From Myxococcales bacterium (GTDB taxonomy: Bacteria; Myxococcota_A; Polyangia; Polyangiales; GCA-016699535), in contig CP064980.1 in the NCBI GenBank assembly GCA_016699535.1, positions 1,054,001 to 1,118,000 of the forward strand: a DNA stretch of 64,000 bases, written 5' to 3'. The notes beneath the pieces were generated by a model. That model ran no database searches, was not told the DNA's origin, and saw nothing but the letters and a program-made list of their open reading frames with translations. Shown piece by piece: positions 45,203-54,526 of this stretch (positions are counted from its first letter, which is position 1; every line of letters starts with the position of its first letter). The position numbers and the translations under genes are program-made.

Positions 45203-46078
45203 CTAGCGAAGCTCTCGAATGACTCCGAAGAGGAGTTGACCGAAGCGTTCTTTGACGCGGTCGGCGGTTTCTGCAACCTCACCGTGCGATAGGGGCGCGC
45301 CGCTGATGCCGGCGGCCATGTTGGTGATGCAAGAGATACCAAGCACAGGCACGCCCATGTGCCGGGCTGCGATCACTTCTTGCACCGTGCTCATGCCCAC
45401 AGCGTGCGCGCCAAGCTTATCAAACATGCGAATCTCAGCTGGGGTTTCGTAGCATGGGCCAAGGACACCGGCGTATACTCCTCGTCTCAATCGCAAACCA
45501 ATATCAAGGGCGACTTTTTCCGCGATGGAAGCCAGGTGCGGATCGTAAGCACAGGTCATGTCCGGAAAACGGGTGCCGAGACTTTCGTCGTTGGGACCAG
45601 CCAAACAGTTCTTGCCCGTGAAGTTAATGTGATCACTAATGATCATCAGATCACCAGCGCTAAATTGTTCGCTTAGACCACCTGCGGCGTTGGTGACGAT
45701 AAGTTCTTGTGCGCCAAGCCGAAGCATAAGGCGTACACCGAAGACAACTTCCTGTGGGCTATAGCCCTCGTACAGATGGGAGCGGCCTTGCATGACCACG
45801 ACCGGAACGGAATCAACTTCGGCAAACACCAGTTGACCGGCATGGCCTGGTACGCGCGCTTCGGGCATGCCAGGAATTTCATCGTAGGCGATGATGGTTT
45901 TTTTCCCCGCAATTTGCTCAACAAAGCTTCCTAGGCCCGAGCCTAGAATAAGTGCGACTTTAGGTTGCCCATCGTAATGCTCACGAATCGTTGCACATGC
46001 TTCAGTAAGACTCTGACTTAAGGGTCTAGAACGTATTTGGCCTGGTGCCATAGGCTCGAAAATCTCTGCTTGTGTCAT
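45203..46078 (-). CDS. Purine nucleoside phosphorylase
   Basis: PNP splits purine nucleosides with phosphate for purine salvage. ATG 46078 gives 291 residues, the usual length for the trimeric class; an upstream TTG at 46120 is unlikely. Signatures are ALILGSGLGSFVEQI (phosphate site), PEARVPGHAGQLVF, MQGRSHLYEGYSPQE, VTNAAGGLSEQFSAGDLMII, GVYAGVLGPCYETPAEIRMF (base site, with Glu) and HAVGMSTVQEVIAARHMG. HAVGMST fits the inosine/guanosine-specific trimeric PNP. It is convergent with the sigma operon and divergent from the desaturase. Confidence 0.93.
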   Translation of the reverse strand: MTQAEIFEPMAPGQIRSRPLSQSLTEACATIREHYDGQPKVALILGSGLGSFVEQIAGKKTIIAYDEIPGMPEARVPGHAGQLVFAEVDSVPVVVMQGRSHLYEGYSPQEVVFGVRLMLRLGAQELIVTNAAGGLSEQFSAGDLMIISDHINFTGKNCLAGPNDESLGTRFPDMTCAYDPHLASIAEKVALDIGLRLRRGVYAGVLGPCYETPAEIRMFDKLGAHAVGMSTVQEVIAARHMGVPVLGISCITNMAAGISGAPLSHGEVAETADRVKERFGQLLFGVIRELR

Positions 46079-46176
46079 GAATTTGTCAAGAATTAGCTTC
46101 AGAAGCGGTTTCGCCGACAAAACAAGCTGACTTGAATTGTAAACATTGTTTCTAATTCACAACGTCATTATGTATT

Positions 46177-46206
46177 TTGTAACGAATTGTAACGTATTGT
46201 GCGAAA
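46177..46206 (+). promoter_or_regulatory. Three tandem 10-bp repeats upstream of the desaturase
   Basis: TTGTAACGAA, TTGTAACGTA and TTGTGCGAAA follow directly at 46177, 46187 and 46197. The 10-bp period puts each copy on the same face of the helix. They end 51 nt before the GTG start at 46257. This suggests an array for a regulatory protein; the protein is not known. Confidence 0.5.
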
Positions 46207-46256
46207 AATCTCCTTGCTCCTCATCGTATTTACTGCCAAATTTTACCCGGAGTATT

Positions 46257-47183
46257 GTGGAAGACAGTCGTAAATTACATCGTGCCTCAATAAATCTATT
46301 ATTTTTAGAATGGCAAACCTGGCTTTTGGCTTTGCTGGTTCATATCGGGTGGGCCTTTGCTACCGTTTATTATTTTGCGATCCCATGGCCTGTGCTTTTC
46401 GTGCTCGGTGCTTATCTCGTGGCCTTACACGGTTCGTTTCAGCACGAAACCGTGCATGGTCATCCAACCACTAAAGTCTGGATCAATACCGTAATCGCTT
46501 CGTTGCCTCTTGGTTTGCTGGTCCCTTATGGCATTTACCGTGAAAGTCATATGAGGCATCACCGGACGGATAATTTAAGTCATCCAAGTGACGATCCGGA
46601 ATCGTTTTTTGTTAGGGCATCCGTGTGGGACCGTATGAGCCCTGCTATGCGTGCGTACTATTGGACGCTGCATACGCTTGCGGGCCGGATGCTGCTTGGT
46701 CCTATCCACCATACTGTTGTGTTGATCAAACAGGAGCTCCCAAAACTTCTTTCTTTTGAGCGGCGCGCGTGGCGAATCTTCTCGGCGCATCTGATTGCCT
46801 CGGGGCTTGTGCTTTATTGGGTGTTAGTGGTTTGCGCGATGCCGCTTTGGCTGTATCTGCTTTGTTTTGTCTACGCTGGCGCGGGCCTTGGGTTGCTGCG
46901 CTCTTATCTCGAGCATCAACCAGCGCAACAGCTCAATGAACGTACTGCGATTGTCGATGCTGCATGGCCGTGGTCCATGCTTTTTCTGCACAACAATCTG
47001 CATGTTGTGCATCATGAGTTTCCGCACATGCCTTGGTATCAGATTCGTTCGTATTTTAAACGGCATCGCGAGCAGATTCTTGGCCACAATGGTCATTATG
47101 CATTTTCAGGATACGGCGAAGTCTTCTGGCGTTTTTCATTTCGGCCTAAAACTTCTCCACGTTTTCCAGATGCCTTAGGTTAA
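46257..47183 (+). CDS. Membrane fatty acid desaturase/hydroxylase
   Basis: The GTG at 46257 has GGAG just upstream, and the resulting N-terminus (MEDSRKLHRASINLLFLEWQ) fits the family; the frame is open from 46146. About 308 residues. The four helices are interrupted by the di-iron His boxes: HETVHGH (about 63-69), HMRHH (about 98-102) and HVVHHEFPH near 248-256. These are the eight-His ligands of the FA-desaturase family. Substrate may be fatty acid or carotenoid. The ammonia-lyase-like pseudogene begins 3 bp after its stop, so they were probably an operon. Confidence 0.9.
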   Translation: MEDSRKLHRASINLLFLEWQTWLLALLVHIGWAFATVYYFAIPWPVLFVLGAYLVALHGSFQHETVHGHPTTKVWINTVIASLPLGLLVPYGIYRESHMRHHRTDNLSHPSDDPESFFVRASVWDRMSPAMRAYYWTLHTLAGRMLLGPIHHTVVLIKQELPKLLSFERRAWRIFSAHLIASGLVLYWVLVVCAMPLWLYLLCFVYAGAGLGLLRSYLEHQPAQQLNERTAIVDAAWPWSMLFLHNNLHVVHHEFPHMPWYQIRSYFKRHREQILGHNGHYAFSGYGEVFWRFSFRPKTSPRFPDALG

Positions 47184-47185
47184 AC

Positions 47186-48715
47186 TTGAGCACTCGCAAA
47201 TCCACAGAACCGGTCGTTCTCACAGGAGCAAATCTTACTGTGGATGAAGTAGCTCGCGTTGCTCGCCGCGATGCAAAGGTTGAGATCGCAAGTGAAGCGA
47301 TGCAAGCTGTTCGTGACTCGGAGTCAGCGCTTCGTTCGGTGATGAGCCAAGGCAAAAAACTGTACGGACTTACCACGGGTGTGGGTGCGCTCGATCGAAA
47401 TGCGATCACGCCGGACATGAACAGAGTGGCGCAGATTAACTTGATACGAAGTCATGCAGCCGGCGTTGGTGCGGCTATGCCCAGTGATCAAGTGCGCGCA
47501 AATGCTTACGCGATTAAATATGCTTTGTGTTGGCCTTAGTGGGGTTAGGCCACAGGTGGTAGAGACGTTGGTTCAGTTGCTCAATCGATACGTGATTCCT
47601 TATGTGCCTGAAGCAGGATCAGTTGGCGCGAGCGATCTTGCGCCGCTTGCGCATGTGGCGCTAGTGCTTGTGGGCGAAGGCCGAGCTTGGTACAATGACG
47701 AGCTTTTGCCGGGCGCTGAGGCGCTAAAGCGCGCCAAGATCCCAGCGTGTGACCTTCAAGGTCGCGATGGTTTTGCGCTAATCAATGGCCTTTCACAAAG
47801 CACAGGCATTGGCTCACTTGCCCTGAACGACACGGCACGATTGGTTGCAAATGCAGAGGTAGCGGCTGCGTTAAGTATGTCAGCGCTCGGCTCAAGGCTT
47901 GATTCTTTGGACGAGCGCGTATTGCGGGGTAAGCCGCATGCTGGAAGTCTAATTAGCGCGCGTCGTTTACGCCGACTTTTCGAAGTGAAAAAGAAGGAAT
48001 GAGTCAGCCGTCTAGCGCGCGTTTGCGTGAGCCGCTTTCAACACGCACAACACATCATGTGCTTGGATCAGTTCGCGACGCGCTAAGTCATACAGGCAGA
48101 GTTTTGCGCGTTGAGCTCAACGCAAGTGTCGATAACCCACTGGTTGCCGCGGACGGTTGGGTGATCAGCAATGCTGCCAATGTCGACGGTCAGCATCTAG
48201 CGCAGGCGTTTGACTCGCTTGTGGTTTCGCTTATTCCAGCGGCGGTGATGAGTGAGCGTCGTACGGCTCGGCTTTTGGATCCCAACCATAACGACGGCTT
48301 ACCTGCTTTTCTGATTCATCCCGATGCTGAAGCGGGCATTAACAGCGGTCTAATGATTGCTCAATACACGGCAGCTGCGCTTGTCGCAGAACTGCGTGCT
48401 CGTACAGGAATTGCAGGCATTCAATCGGTACCGACTTGCAACAACACTGAAGATCACGTTTCCATGTCATCGCTTGCGGCGCGTCAAGTTGCATGGTCTG
48501 TGAGTACGGCTGAGATTATCATTGCCATTGAGTTGCTCGTTGCGGCTCAAGCTTGCGATATACGCAAGGCTGATTTATCCAAAGCCCTTCACAAGGTTCA
48601 TCGTTTAATTCGTAGTGTGGTGCCGGTCATGGTGAACGACCGAGTCCTAGCAGATGATATCGATGCGGTGCTCCAACTAATTCGCAACGGCGACCTAGCC
48701 CGCGCCGCCCGTTAA
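47186..48715 (+). pseudogene. Histidine/aromatic amino acid ammonia-lyase-like gene with two frameshifts and a lost MIO glycine
   Basis: Three open frames (47186-47539, 47454-48002, 47999-48715) make one HutH-type protein of about 509 residues. The first switch is at AAA 47500-47502 (frames give VRA then MLTRLNMLCVGLSGVRPQVV). The second is in the five As at 47988-47992. HutH features present are GLTTGVGALDR, LNASVDNPLV and NNTEDHVSM. The electrophilic MIO group normally forms from Ala-Ser-Gly in GSVGASGDLAPLAH; here it reads GSVGASDLAPLAH (47622-47656), so the Gly codon is absent. HAL/TAL/PAL enzymes need this triad. Together the lesions favour a non-functional gene, though the frameshifts alone could be sequence errors. 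Confidence 0.85.
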
Positions 48716-48732
48716 TTTGGGTAATTTGGTAA

Positions 48733-48881
48733 TTTGGGGACATGCTTCGTCCAAAATACAGAAATAATTACATGTGTTTACAAACCCGATCGCGGAACCG
48801 TTGAGCAAGGGAGACGGTTCCGCGATCGGGTTTCTAACTTCTTGAATTTATATTGTTTATTCCGTGGTAGCATGTCCCCAA
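48733..48881. mobile_element. Transposase-less MITE-like relative of the RAYT element
   Basis: The left end TTTGGGGACATGCTTCGTCC and right end AGCATGTCCCCAA match the RAYT element ends. Perfect 20-bp inner arms (48782-48801 and 48814-48833, AAACCCGATCGCGGAACCGT and its complement) surround a 12-nt spacer TGAGCAAGGGAG. The element is 149 bp and keeps only the two end structures without the transposase. Mobilisation would rely on the RAYT at 15523. It is directly followed by the loop-family-alpha hairpin at 48886. Confidence 0.8.
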
Positions 48882-48885
48882 GTAG

Positions 48886-48958
48886 AGAGGCGTAGGGTCC
48901 ACATGCTCAAACAGTCCTCGCTTCGCTGCGGAGCTGCGCGTGCGAACCCTACGCCTCT
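48886..48958 (+). other. Conserved-loop hairpin, family alpha, copy 1
   Basis: A 13-bp perfect stem AGAGGCGTAGGGT (48886-48898) pairs with 48946-48958. The loop contains the 39-nt core ATGCTCAAACAGTCC... (48903-48941), 38/39 identical to the loop of the copy at 55172. Core ends add further pairs (CATGC with GCGTG). It lies between the ammonia-lyase pseudogene (+) and the cytochrome gene (-). The stem is unrelated to the other copies. Confidence 0.75.
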
Positions 48959-49034
48959 TTGCAGGCGTGACAAAAATATCTAGCGTCTAGACCAGTTCGG
49001 AGGTCTGTGTCTTTCGAGTAATACGGTCGGAGGG

Positions 49035-49547
49035 TTAGCGGCTTTTTTTGCGGCGTATTAGGAGGAGGGCTAGGAGTGGTAGGGTGTAAAATAGCTCGGA
49101 GGGGAGAGGTGTTTGTGGATGAGACACGGAGCATCCGTATTCGGGTAACTCTGGGCTTGGGGGGAGTTCTCCGCCGTCTTGGGGTACGCTGGGATCGGAG
49201 CCTGCTTGCAAATCTTCAATGTCAGGTGTGCCATCACCAGCTGTGTCCACTTCGTCTTGCGCTATGCTGTCGAGCGCTGAGGTGAGAGAATAGGTGTTGT
49301 AAGGCACCATGCCCCGGCTTTTAAGTGTCAAAGCAAAGGGCGTGTTTGCTGTATCGCCGCCGCCCTCACCATGTCCGTGGCACAGTGCGCATTCGGGCTC
49401 GTAAGGAAGATCCAGATCGTTTTGAATCACACCAGGAAAGTTCGGTGTTGCCATGGCCGTGGGCAAGGCGCAGAAGCACGCGAGGATTGCAAGGATCCCA
49501 ACAGATGCGATGTGTCGTAACAAGCTGCTATGAAATAATGTTCTCAT
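49035..49547 (-). CDS. Cytochrome c-like surface protein with MYXO-CTERM-like tail
   Basis: The protein has 170 residues. The signal is followed by a haem-binding CALCHGHGEGG (CxxCH) and a small cytochrome-like region (ECALCHGHG, NTPFALTLKSRGM). An Asp/Gly-rich linker with TAGDGTPDIEDLQAGSDP follows. The C-terminus GCSVSHPQTPLPSELF, then a hydrophobic helix and RRKKSR, fits the MYXO-CTERM sorting form (Cys motif, helix, Arg cluster), in which the Cys is processed for the cell surface. Its start overlaps the upstream porin-like gene by 4 nt. It is the last gene of the YceI/porin/cytochrome operon. A surface electron-carrier role is inferred. Confidence 0.85.
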   Translation of the reverse strand: MRTLFHSSLLRHIASVGILAILACFCALPTAMATPNFPGVIQNDLDLPYEPECALCHGHGEGGGDTANTPFALTLKSRGMVPYNTYSLTSALDSIAQDEVDTAGDGTPDIEDLQAGSDPSVPQDGGELPPSPELPEYGCSVSHPQTPLPSELFYTLPLLALLLIRRKKSR

Positions 49548-50761
49548 AAGTACCCGTGCAGTTGAGCGACCAAGGATACAGCATGCGTGCGATCGGCGCC
49601 GATGACGTACGATTGATAAACAGTGTCTACACGCAGATCAAGGTGCGAGTAAAAGAACCAATCGATGCCTCCCCAGGCGCTGTAACTTAGCCCGGCTCCA
49701 GATGACGGTGCATAAAGCTCTCCGATGCCGATAAAGTGCAGCCCTTGGATGAGTTCGTAGTCGGCTTGAACGAGGTTTGCAATGCCAAGTTGCGTTGTGC
49801 TTTTTGATCCTGTGCTTTGATTGTCGCCAATCGCATCAATGAGCAAATCCGATTCGACCGAGAGCACCAGCGGCTGCCATGGCGCATAGCGTACGAACAA
49901 ACCGTGCGCTTGGCGCAAAAGAGACGTTTGATACCGTGCATCAAGTGCGGAATATGCAGTCAAGCTTGTAAGCCCGGTGGCTAAAGTCGGTGTCCAGGCA
50001 TATTCAAGGTAGCCGGCGTAGCCTCGCTCGCGAAACTTATCGGGACGCGTTTGGAAGTTCCCGAGCAAGGCCATCAATTCCGTGCGCCAGTGCTCATCGT
50101 TGTAAGAAAGAGCAACACCATGGTTTTGCGCGGCGTTGATGTCTGTGCGGGTGATGGAGCGGACAAAAGTGGTATGCTCAATTGAACGAATACCAAAAGG
50201 CAGATTAAATCGTCCAGCGCGCAACAGAAATTGATTCTCGGATCCGAGATCCAAACCAAGCCAATGGGCACGCGATACCAGATTCGAGCCGCCATTACTG
50301 GTAATCGCTGCGCCTGAAGCGCCGCTTTGCGCGAAACCTATACTGGCGTTGGCACGAAATCGTCCCAATCTGATTTGAGCTAACGCATCGCTTTGCATTA
50401 AGAAAGCATCGGATTTTGTCGAACCTTTTTTGGGAAAAACCGAGTAAGCTAGTCCGCGAAATTCTGCTCCAACCAACACACTGCTTGGGAAATCCACCAA
50501 ACCGAACAAAAGTTCGCCGCCGGGACCCGGGTCTTCCGCGTCTTTGTCGCTGTAGTGGGTTTTTAACAGCAGCTCGCCTTGGGCGCGACCGTATGCGGTC
50601 AGTAAGCTTCCACCAGAAGGGTCAGCATGGCAGTTGGCACAATTGGTGTAGCCATGACGTACCATCCAATAATAGGCTTGAGCTTTTCCGGAAAAAGAAG
50701 TTAAGGACAACAGCAGCCCAACGAAAAGCCCGAGCTGCGTTAGTTTTTTAGGATTTAGCAT
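49544..50761 (-). CDS. Porin-like outer membrane protein with N-terminal CxxCH
   Basis: The protein has about 405 residues. Start ATG 50761 overlaps the YceI gene by 14 bp; ATG 50770 is the alternative. After the signal peptide (LTSFSGKAQAYYW) comes a single c-haem motif in HGYTNCANCHADPSGG, then alternating beta strands typical of a barrel (ALAQIRLGRFRANASIGFAQ, SENQFLLRAGRFNLPFGIRS, GHYAFS-free). The C-terminal strand ends HAVSLVAQLHGYL. The NCANCHADPSGGxLLTAYGR start defines a family of cytochrome-barrel proteins in Deltaproteobacteria. It may move electrons or solutes with the downstream MYXO-CTERM cytochrome. Confidence 0.85.
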   Translation of the reverse strand: MLNPKKLTQLGLFVGLLLSLTSFSGKAQAYYWMVRHGYTNCANCHADPSGGSLLTAYGRAQGELLLKTHYSDKDAEDPGPGGELLFGLVDFPSSVLVGAEFRGLAYSVFPKKGSTKSDAFLMQSDALAQIRLGRFRANASIGFAQSGASGAAITSNGGSNLVSRAHWLGLDLGSENQFLLRAGRFNLPFGIRSIEHTTFVRSITRTDINAAQNHGVALSYNDEHWRTELMALLGNFQTRPDKFRERGYAGYLEYAWTPTLATGLTSLTAYSALDARYQTSLLRQAHGLFVRYAPWQPLVLSVESDLLIDAIGDNQSTGSKSTTQLGIANLVQADYELIQGLHFIGIGELYAPSSGAGLSYSAWGGIDWFFYSHLDLRVDTVYQSYVIGADRTHAVSLVAQLHGYL

Positions 50762-51287
50762 CGAAATCAACCTGAACTGTGACTTCAGGCTTTACGGTTA
50801 CGCCAAGGTACGTTGGTACTTCAATGCCGAAGTCTTTCATATTGAGTTTTAGTTCCCCGTGCACGTGCACTTGTTTGCCATCTGGCGATACAGTGTAGCT
50901 GAAGGATTCGCTTTTTGTTTTGCCATGCAAAAAGACTTTGCCCTGTGTTTTGCTTGGCTTGGAAGGCACGTGAATGGAACTTACGGGGACTTCGAGTTTA
51001 GCGATGGGATACTTGCCAACTTCCAGGTATTTGTCGCGCATGTGTTTGTCGCGTAGTTCAATACCGGTTTTCAGACTGGTAAGGTGTACTTCGACCTGTA
51101 GCGTCTTGCCATCTTCGCTTACGCGAAGTGCATGTGTAACGCCGTTAATCTTCATGCCCATAGGACCGGTGGCGAGAAAGGAAACAGTGGCTTTGTTGAC
51201 GTCAACCGATCGCGCATGAACAAGGGATGGGACAAGAATGCACAACACCACCCAGGCCATCGTGGCCCTTATTGAATTTGAATTCAT
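50748..51287 (-). CDS. YceI-family periplasmic protein
   Basis: The protein has 179 residues. AGGAG precedes ATG 51287. The signal is VVLCILVPSLVHA. The lipocalin-like YceI fold binds isoprenoid or lipid molecules; the pattern of strands (ATVSFLATGPMGMKINGVTH, TLQVEVHLTSLKTGIELRDK, HMRDKYLEVGKYPIAKLEV, ELKLNMKDFGIEVP) fits YceI. It is the first gene of the operon with the porin-like and MYXO-CTERM cytochrome proteins. Confidence 0.9.
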   Translation of the reverse strand: MNSNSIRATMAWVVLCILVPSLVHARSVDVNKATVSFLATGPMGMKINGVTHALRVSEDGKTLQVEVHLTSLKTGIELRDKHMRDKYLEVGKYPIAKLEVPVSSIHVPSKPSKTQGKVFLHGKTKSESFSYTVSPDGKQVHVHGELKLNMKDFGIEVPTYLGVTVKPEVTVQVDFDAKS

Positions 51288-51433
51288 TATTCACTCCTGG
51301 AACTAAGTTCGTGCGTATTGTGAACGCTAGTTAGATCTACTCTTCTTATTGTGCAATGCAAGAAAACGGATTGCCAGTACTTTTTGCTAAGGCCTGAGCT
51401 GTTCCAGGTTTTTGTGATGACGGTTTATCGTAG

Positions 51434-52255
51434 CTACTTCATTAGAAAGTAAAAACTAAACGCGAATAGCAGTGCACTTGCCGAAAAGAGATCGGGTCGC
51501 AGGTGCTGCACGTTTTCACTGACCAGATTGAAGCCCTCAATTGGGATCAGCCGACTTGGCAGCACCAGTGGAGCTGCATTGAAGCTGGCGTGCAAGGTGA
51601 TGCACGTCCATAGATTCTGTTTGGACAGATACAGCAGTCCAAGCAATATCCCAACGATGGAGGCATAGACCAATTCGATGATGCCCATATGCGCCAAACC
51701 AAAGAGCAGAGCGCTGAGAATCACCGCGACCACTTTGCCGTAGCGTGCGTTTAGACCACGAATCATGATGCCCCGAAACAAAACCTCTTCGCTGAGTGGC
51801 GCCACAAGGACGATGGCCAAGGTGGTTTCGAAGGCGCCTAGCCAATGGCTTGGATTTAGCATGCGTTGCACAGCGATCTGCTCTTCAATGGATACGGGGA
51901 AGATGGTGCGCAAGGCATTGCTCAACTCCGTTAAAGGAAACTGCAATGAAAAGCCAGCCAAGACCGCAAAGATAAGTGTATGAATTTGAGGGTTTTTTTG
52001 TAGACCAAGCGATTCCGCTGGCTTGTCGCTCCCAAGCCAGCGTAGGCCGAGGCCTACGGCGACGAGAGCACCGGCAGCCTGCGCGAAGAGAATGTTCAGC
52101 GGATCGCGGGTAACCTTGTCCATGGGGATGTGTTGTGCGGCACTATTCGACTCTGCCTGCAAAAAACCAGCAAAAAACATGGTTAAAAAGGCCACACATA
52201 GAAAACATAGGCTCAGAGCCGCGGCCTGCCACCAGCGCAATTGTCCTTTTTGCAT
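51434..52255 (-). CDS. CPBP-family intramembrane metalloprotease
   Basis: The protein has 273 residues with about seven helices. The CPBP (Abi) motifs are EEVLFRGIMIRGL (EExxxR), FGLAHMGIIE (FxxxH) and ITLHASFNAAPL (HxxxN), so all metal-binding residues are present. Members process CAAX prenylated proteins in eukaryotes and have varied bacterial roles. Its start is 69 bp from the divergent TPR lipoprotein gene; their promoters must overlap. Confidence 0.9.
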   Translation of the reverse strand: MQKGQLRWWQAAALSLCFLCVAFLTMFFAGFLQAESNSAAQHIPMDKVTRDPLNILFAQAAGALVAVGLGLRWLGSDKPAESLGLQKNPQIHTLIFAVLAGFSLQFPLTELSNALRTIFPVSIEEQIAVQRMLNPSHWLGAFETTLAIVLVAPLSEEVLFRGIMIRGLNARYGKVVAVILSALLFGLAHMGIIELVYASIVGILLGLLYLSKQNLWTCITLHASFNAAPLVLPSRLIPIEGFNLVSENVQHLRPDLFSASALLFAFSFYFLMK

Positions 52256-52324
52256 GCGGGGAAACTATGTTGCTGCTTGCTTCTCGGCAAGTCCTATCAC
52301 TTCCTGTTACACTCTTCGCAAGTA

Positions 52325-54505
52325 ATGAAAGCCTTAAACCATTCAATTTTTCTTAAACTTGGCAGCGCTATGCTGCTGCTACAGCTGCTTGTCTTTGGAG
52401 CATGTGCTTCGGGTCCATCGCGACGGCCGCATATTCCTTTGCAGACGGGAAAGCCCATTTCGCATGAAAGCTTTCTTGCGGCGCGACGTGCGTTTCATCG
52501 CATGCCTGCGGGTGACACGCTTCGTCCTTCGCTGCGTTCACGCCTAATCGGCTATTTGGGAGATAAAACAGCCGCGCTGATCGATGCCGACAATTACGAC
52601 GGCATGGTCGAGCAGCTGGGCTTGATGACTGATCTCTATTCGCCCGAAGAGCTAGCCGAAGTTTCGCTATCGCCCGCACTCGGCCCTGTGGCGCGTTTTG
52701 TTGCCAAAGAAGGAGAGGCACGCGGTGATGAAGCGCGTGTGCTTTCGGCGCTTTGGATTTTAGCAAAGCTTAATCCCGACCCTGCTTTGGGTTACGCAAA
52801 GCATTACCGTCAAGTTGCCGCATGGGGACGCGATGCCCGCAGTTCGCTTGATATTTTCGAGCACTACCAAGGACTGCTTGAGATATGGGAGGAGCATGTT
52901 CGGCTTACCCCAGCACCTCGGGTGCAACGTCAATTAATTAAACTGTATTTCCAAAGGCGCGACGCATTGGCTGACATGGTGGCTAACCTTAAAAACAACC
53001 CTAAAAAAGCACCTCAAATTAGCTTTCAAGACTTCAATCTTGCACGCTTTGTTTTGCGTCGTACGCCCGTGGATTTGAGTGCCGTTTTCTTGGCCGAAGG
53101 CGAAGTCCACAAAGCCTACGATGTTCTAAAGCGCTACAAAACCTCGAGCGAAGCAGAAAAACAACTGCTCTATTTAATTGATGTCGCGATGGGCAAGAGT
53201 GATTCGGCTCCCGACGCCATGCTTACCTTGGCACGTCTTTATCTGCGTGAAGTAGGGCGCCCCGATGTTGCTACAGGGCTGTGTCGCTACGGTATTCAAG
53301 AGTACGAAGAAGATGCTCGTTTTGCGCTTTGTTTGGCACGTATTGCTGCGACGCAAAATGAATATGCCGATGCTACCGCGAACTACGCTGAAGCCATCCG
53401 GCTCGCGAACCAAGAGCGCGGTGTTTACGATGAAGCATTGCAGGTCTTGCAACGATTAATCGAGGCTCGCTTATTCGAAAGCAATCCAAGTGAGACGCGC
53501 GCGCTCACAAAAGAAGCGGAGCATATCCTCAAAGAACGCATGCAGCGCTGGCCTAAACTGCCGCCGCCGGTTGATCCCAGCCAGTTTCATTTTGCCGTTG
53601 GCACGGCTGAGATGAGCGCTGGCAATACGGAGCAAGCTGAAAAGCGCTTTTTAATGAGCTACAAAGCTAGTCCGAATGTTTCAGCGATGTTGCGTTTAGG
53701 GCTGCTTTCCTTGAATCGAGGCGTTTTTGAAAAGGCGATTGAGCAATACAGCACTGCACTTGACTTGGCGCGTAAACTTCCGCGTGGACGGCTACGTGCG
53801 GAGGCCGAAAGCCTAGAACGTCTAGGTGATGCTTATCGTATGCTGGGAAGAGAAGCCGAATCCAAGCAGCGTTACAAGCAAGCTGCTGAGCTCTGGCATG
53901 ATGCTTCTGGGTCCTTGGATGAAAACGAGTTGGCCTCTGCCTATGTCCGGCGGGGCGTACTTGCCGATCGTTTGGGGCTCAGCAAGGAGAGCGTTGATTT
54001 TTTCCGCTTGGCGATGGAATACGCTGCCGCGGAGCGTGATGTGTACGAGCAGATCCTTGCTCACTTAGTAACGAGTGGTGGGAGCGTAGAGCTAGCGCAT
54101 GAGGTCTTTGGACAGGCCCTTACCCAGGTGAGTTTGGAGCCCGAATGGAAAGTGTATTTTGCTTTGTGGGTTCAAGTGATTGCAGCGCGTGCTGGTGAAG
54201 AAGTGCAAAGTGAAGTGACCGAAGAGTTGAACAAGCTTGCTGACAACGATGCTTGGTGGAGTCGGCTTGCTTCGTTCGGTATTGGCAAGGTGCCTTATGC
54301 ACAACTGCTTGCTGAAGCGAATGGCCGAGGCGAGCAAACCGAAGCGCATTTTTATGAAGGCACCCGGCTGCTTCACGAAGGCAAAGTTGCGAGCGCCAAG
54401 GTGCTTTTTAAACGTGTTTTGTCCACCGACATGGTGAGTTTTTATGAGTACGCGATGGCGCGCGAGTTCCTAACTCAGCCCGATAAGCTGCAACCCAACC
54501 CTTAA
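52325..54505 (+). CDS. TPR-repeat lipoprotein
   Basis: The protein has 726 residues from ATG 52325; an open frame to 52241 overlaps the divergent CPBP gene and is not used. The signal ends in LLVFGAC (lipobox). The body is helical, with several TPR-like repeats, clearest at AEKRFLMSYKASPNVSAMLR, KAIEQYSTALDLARKLP and ESLERLGDAYRMLGREAESK. It is likely an outer-membrane-associated protein-protein interaction platform. The next gene follows by 21 bp. Confidence 0.85.
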   Translation: MKALNHSIFLKLGSAMLLLQLLVFGACASGPSRRPHIPLQTGKPISHESFLAARRAFHRMPAGDTLRPSLRSRLIGYLGDKTAALIDADNYDGMVEQLGLMTDLYSPEELAEVSLSPALGPVARFVAKEGEARGDEARVLSALWILAKLNPDPALGYAKHYRQVAAWGRDARSSLDIFEHYQGLLEIWEEHVRLTPAPRVQRQLIKLYFQRRDALADMVANLKNNPKKAPQISFQDFNLARFVLRRTPVDLSAVFLAEGEVHKAYDVLKRYKTSSEAEKQLLYLIDVAMGKSDSAPDAMLTLARLYLREVGRPDVATGLCRYGIQEYEEDARFALCLARIAATQNEYADATANYAEAIRLANQERGVYDEALQVLQRLIEARLFESNPSETRALTKEAEHILKERMQRWPKLPPPVDPSQFHFAVGTAEMSAGNTEQAEKRFLMSYKASPNVSAMLRLGLLSLNRGVFEKAIEQYSTALDLARKLPRGRLRAEAESLERLGDAYRMLGREAESKQRYKQAAELWHDASGSLDENELASAYVRRGVLADRLGLSKESVDFFRLAMEYAAAERDVYEQILAHLVTSGGSVELAHEVFGQALTQVSLEPEWKVYFALWVQVIAARAGEEVQSEVTEELNKLADNDAWWSRLASFGIGKVPYAQLLAEANGRGEQTEAHFYEGTRLLHEGKVASAKVLFKRVLSTDMVSFYEYAMAREFLTQPDKLQPNP

Positions 54506-54526
54506 TTGTTACATGACAAAAGTGGC

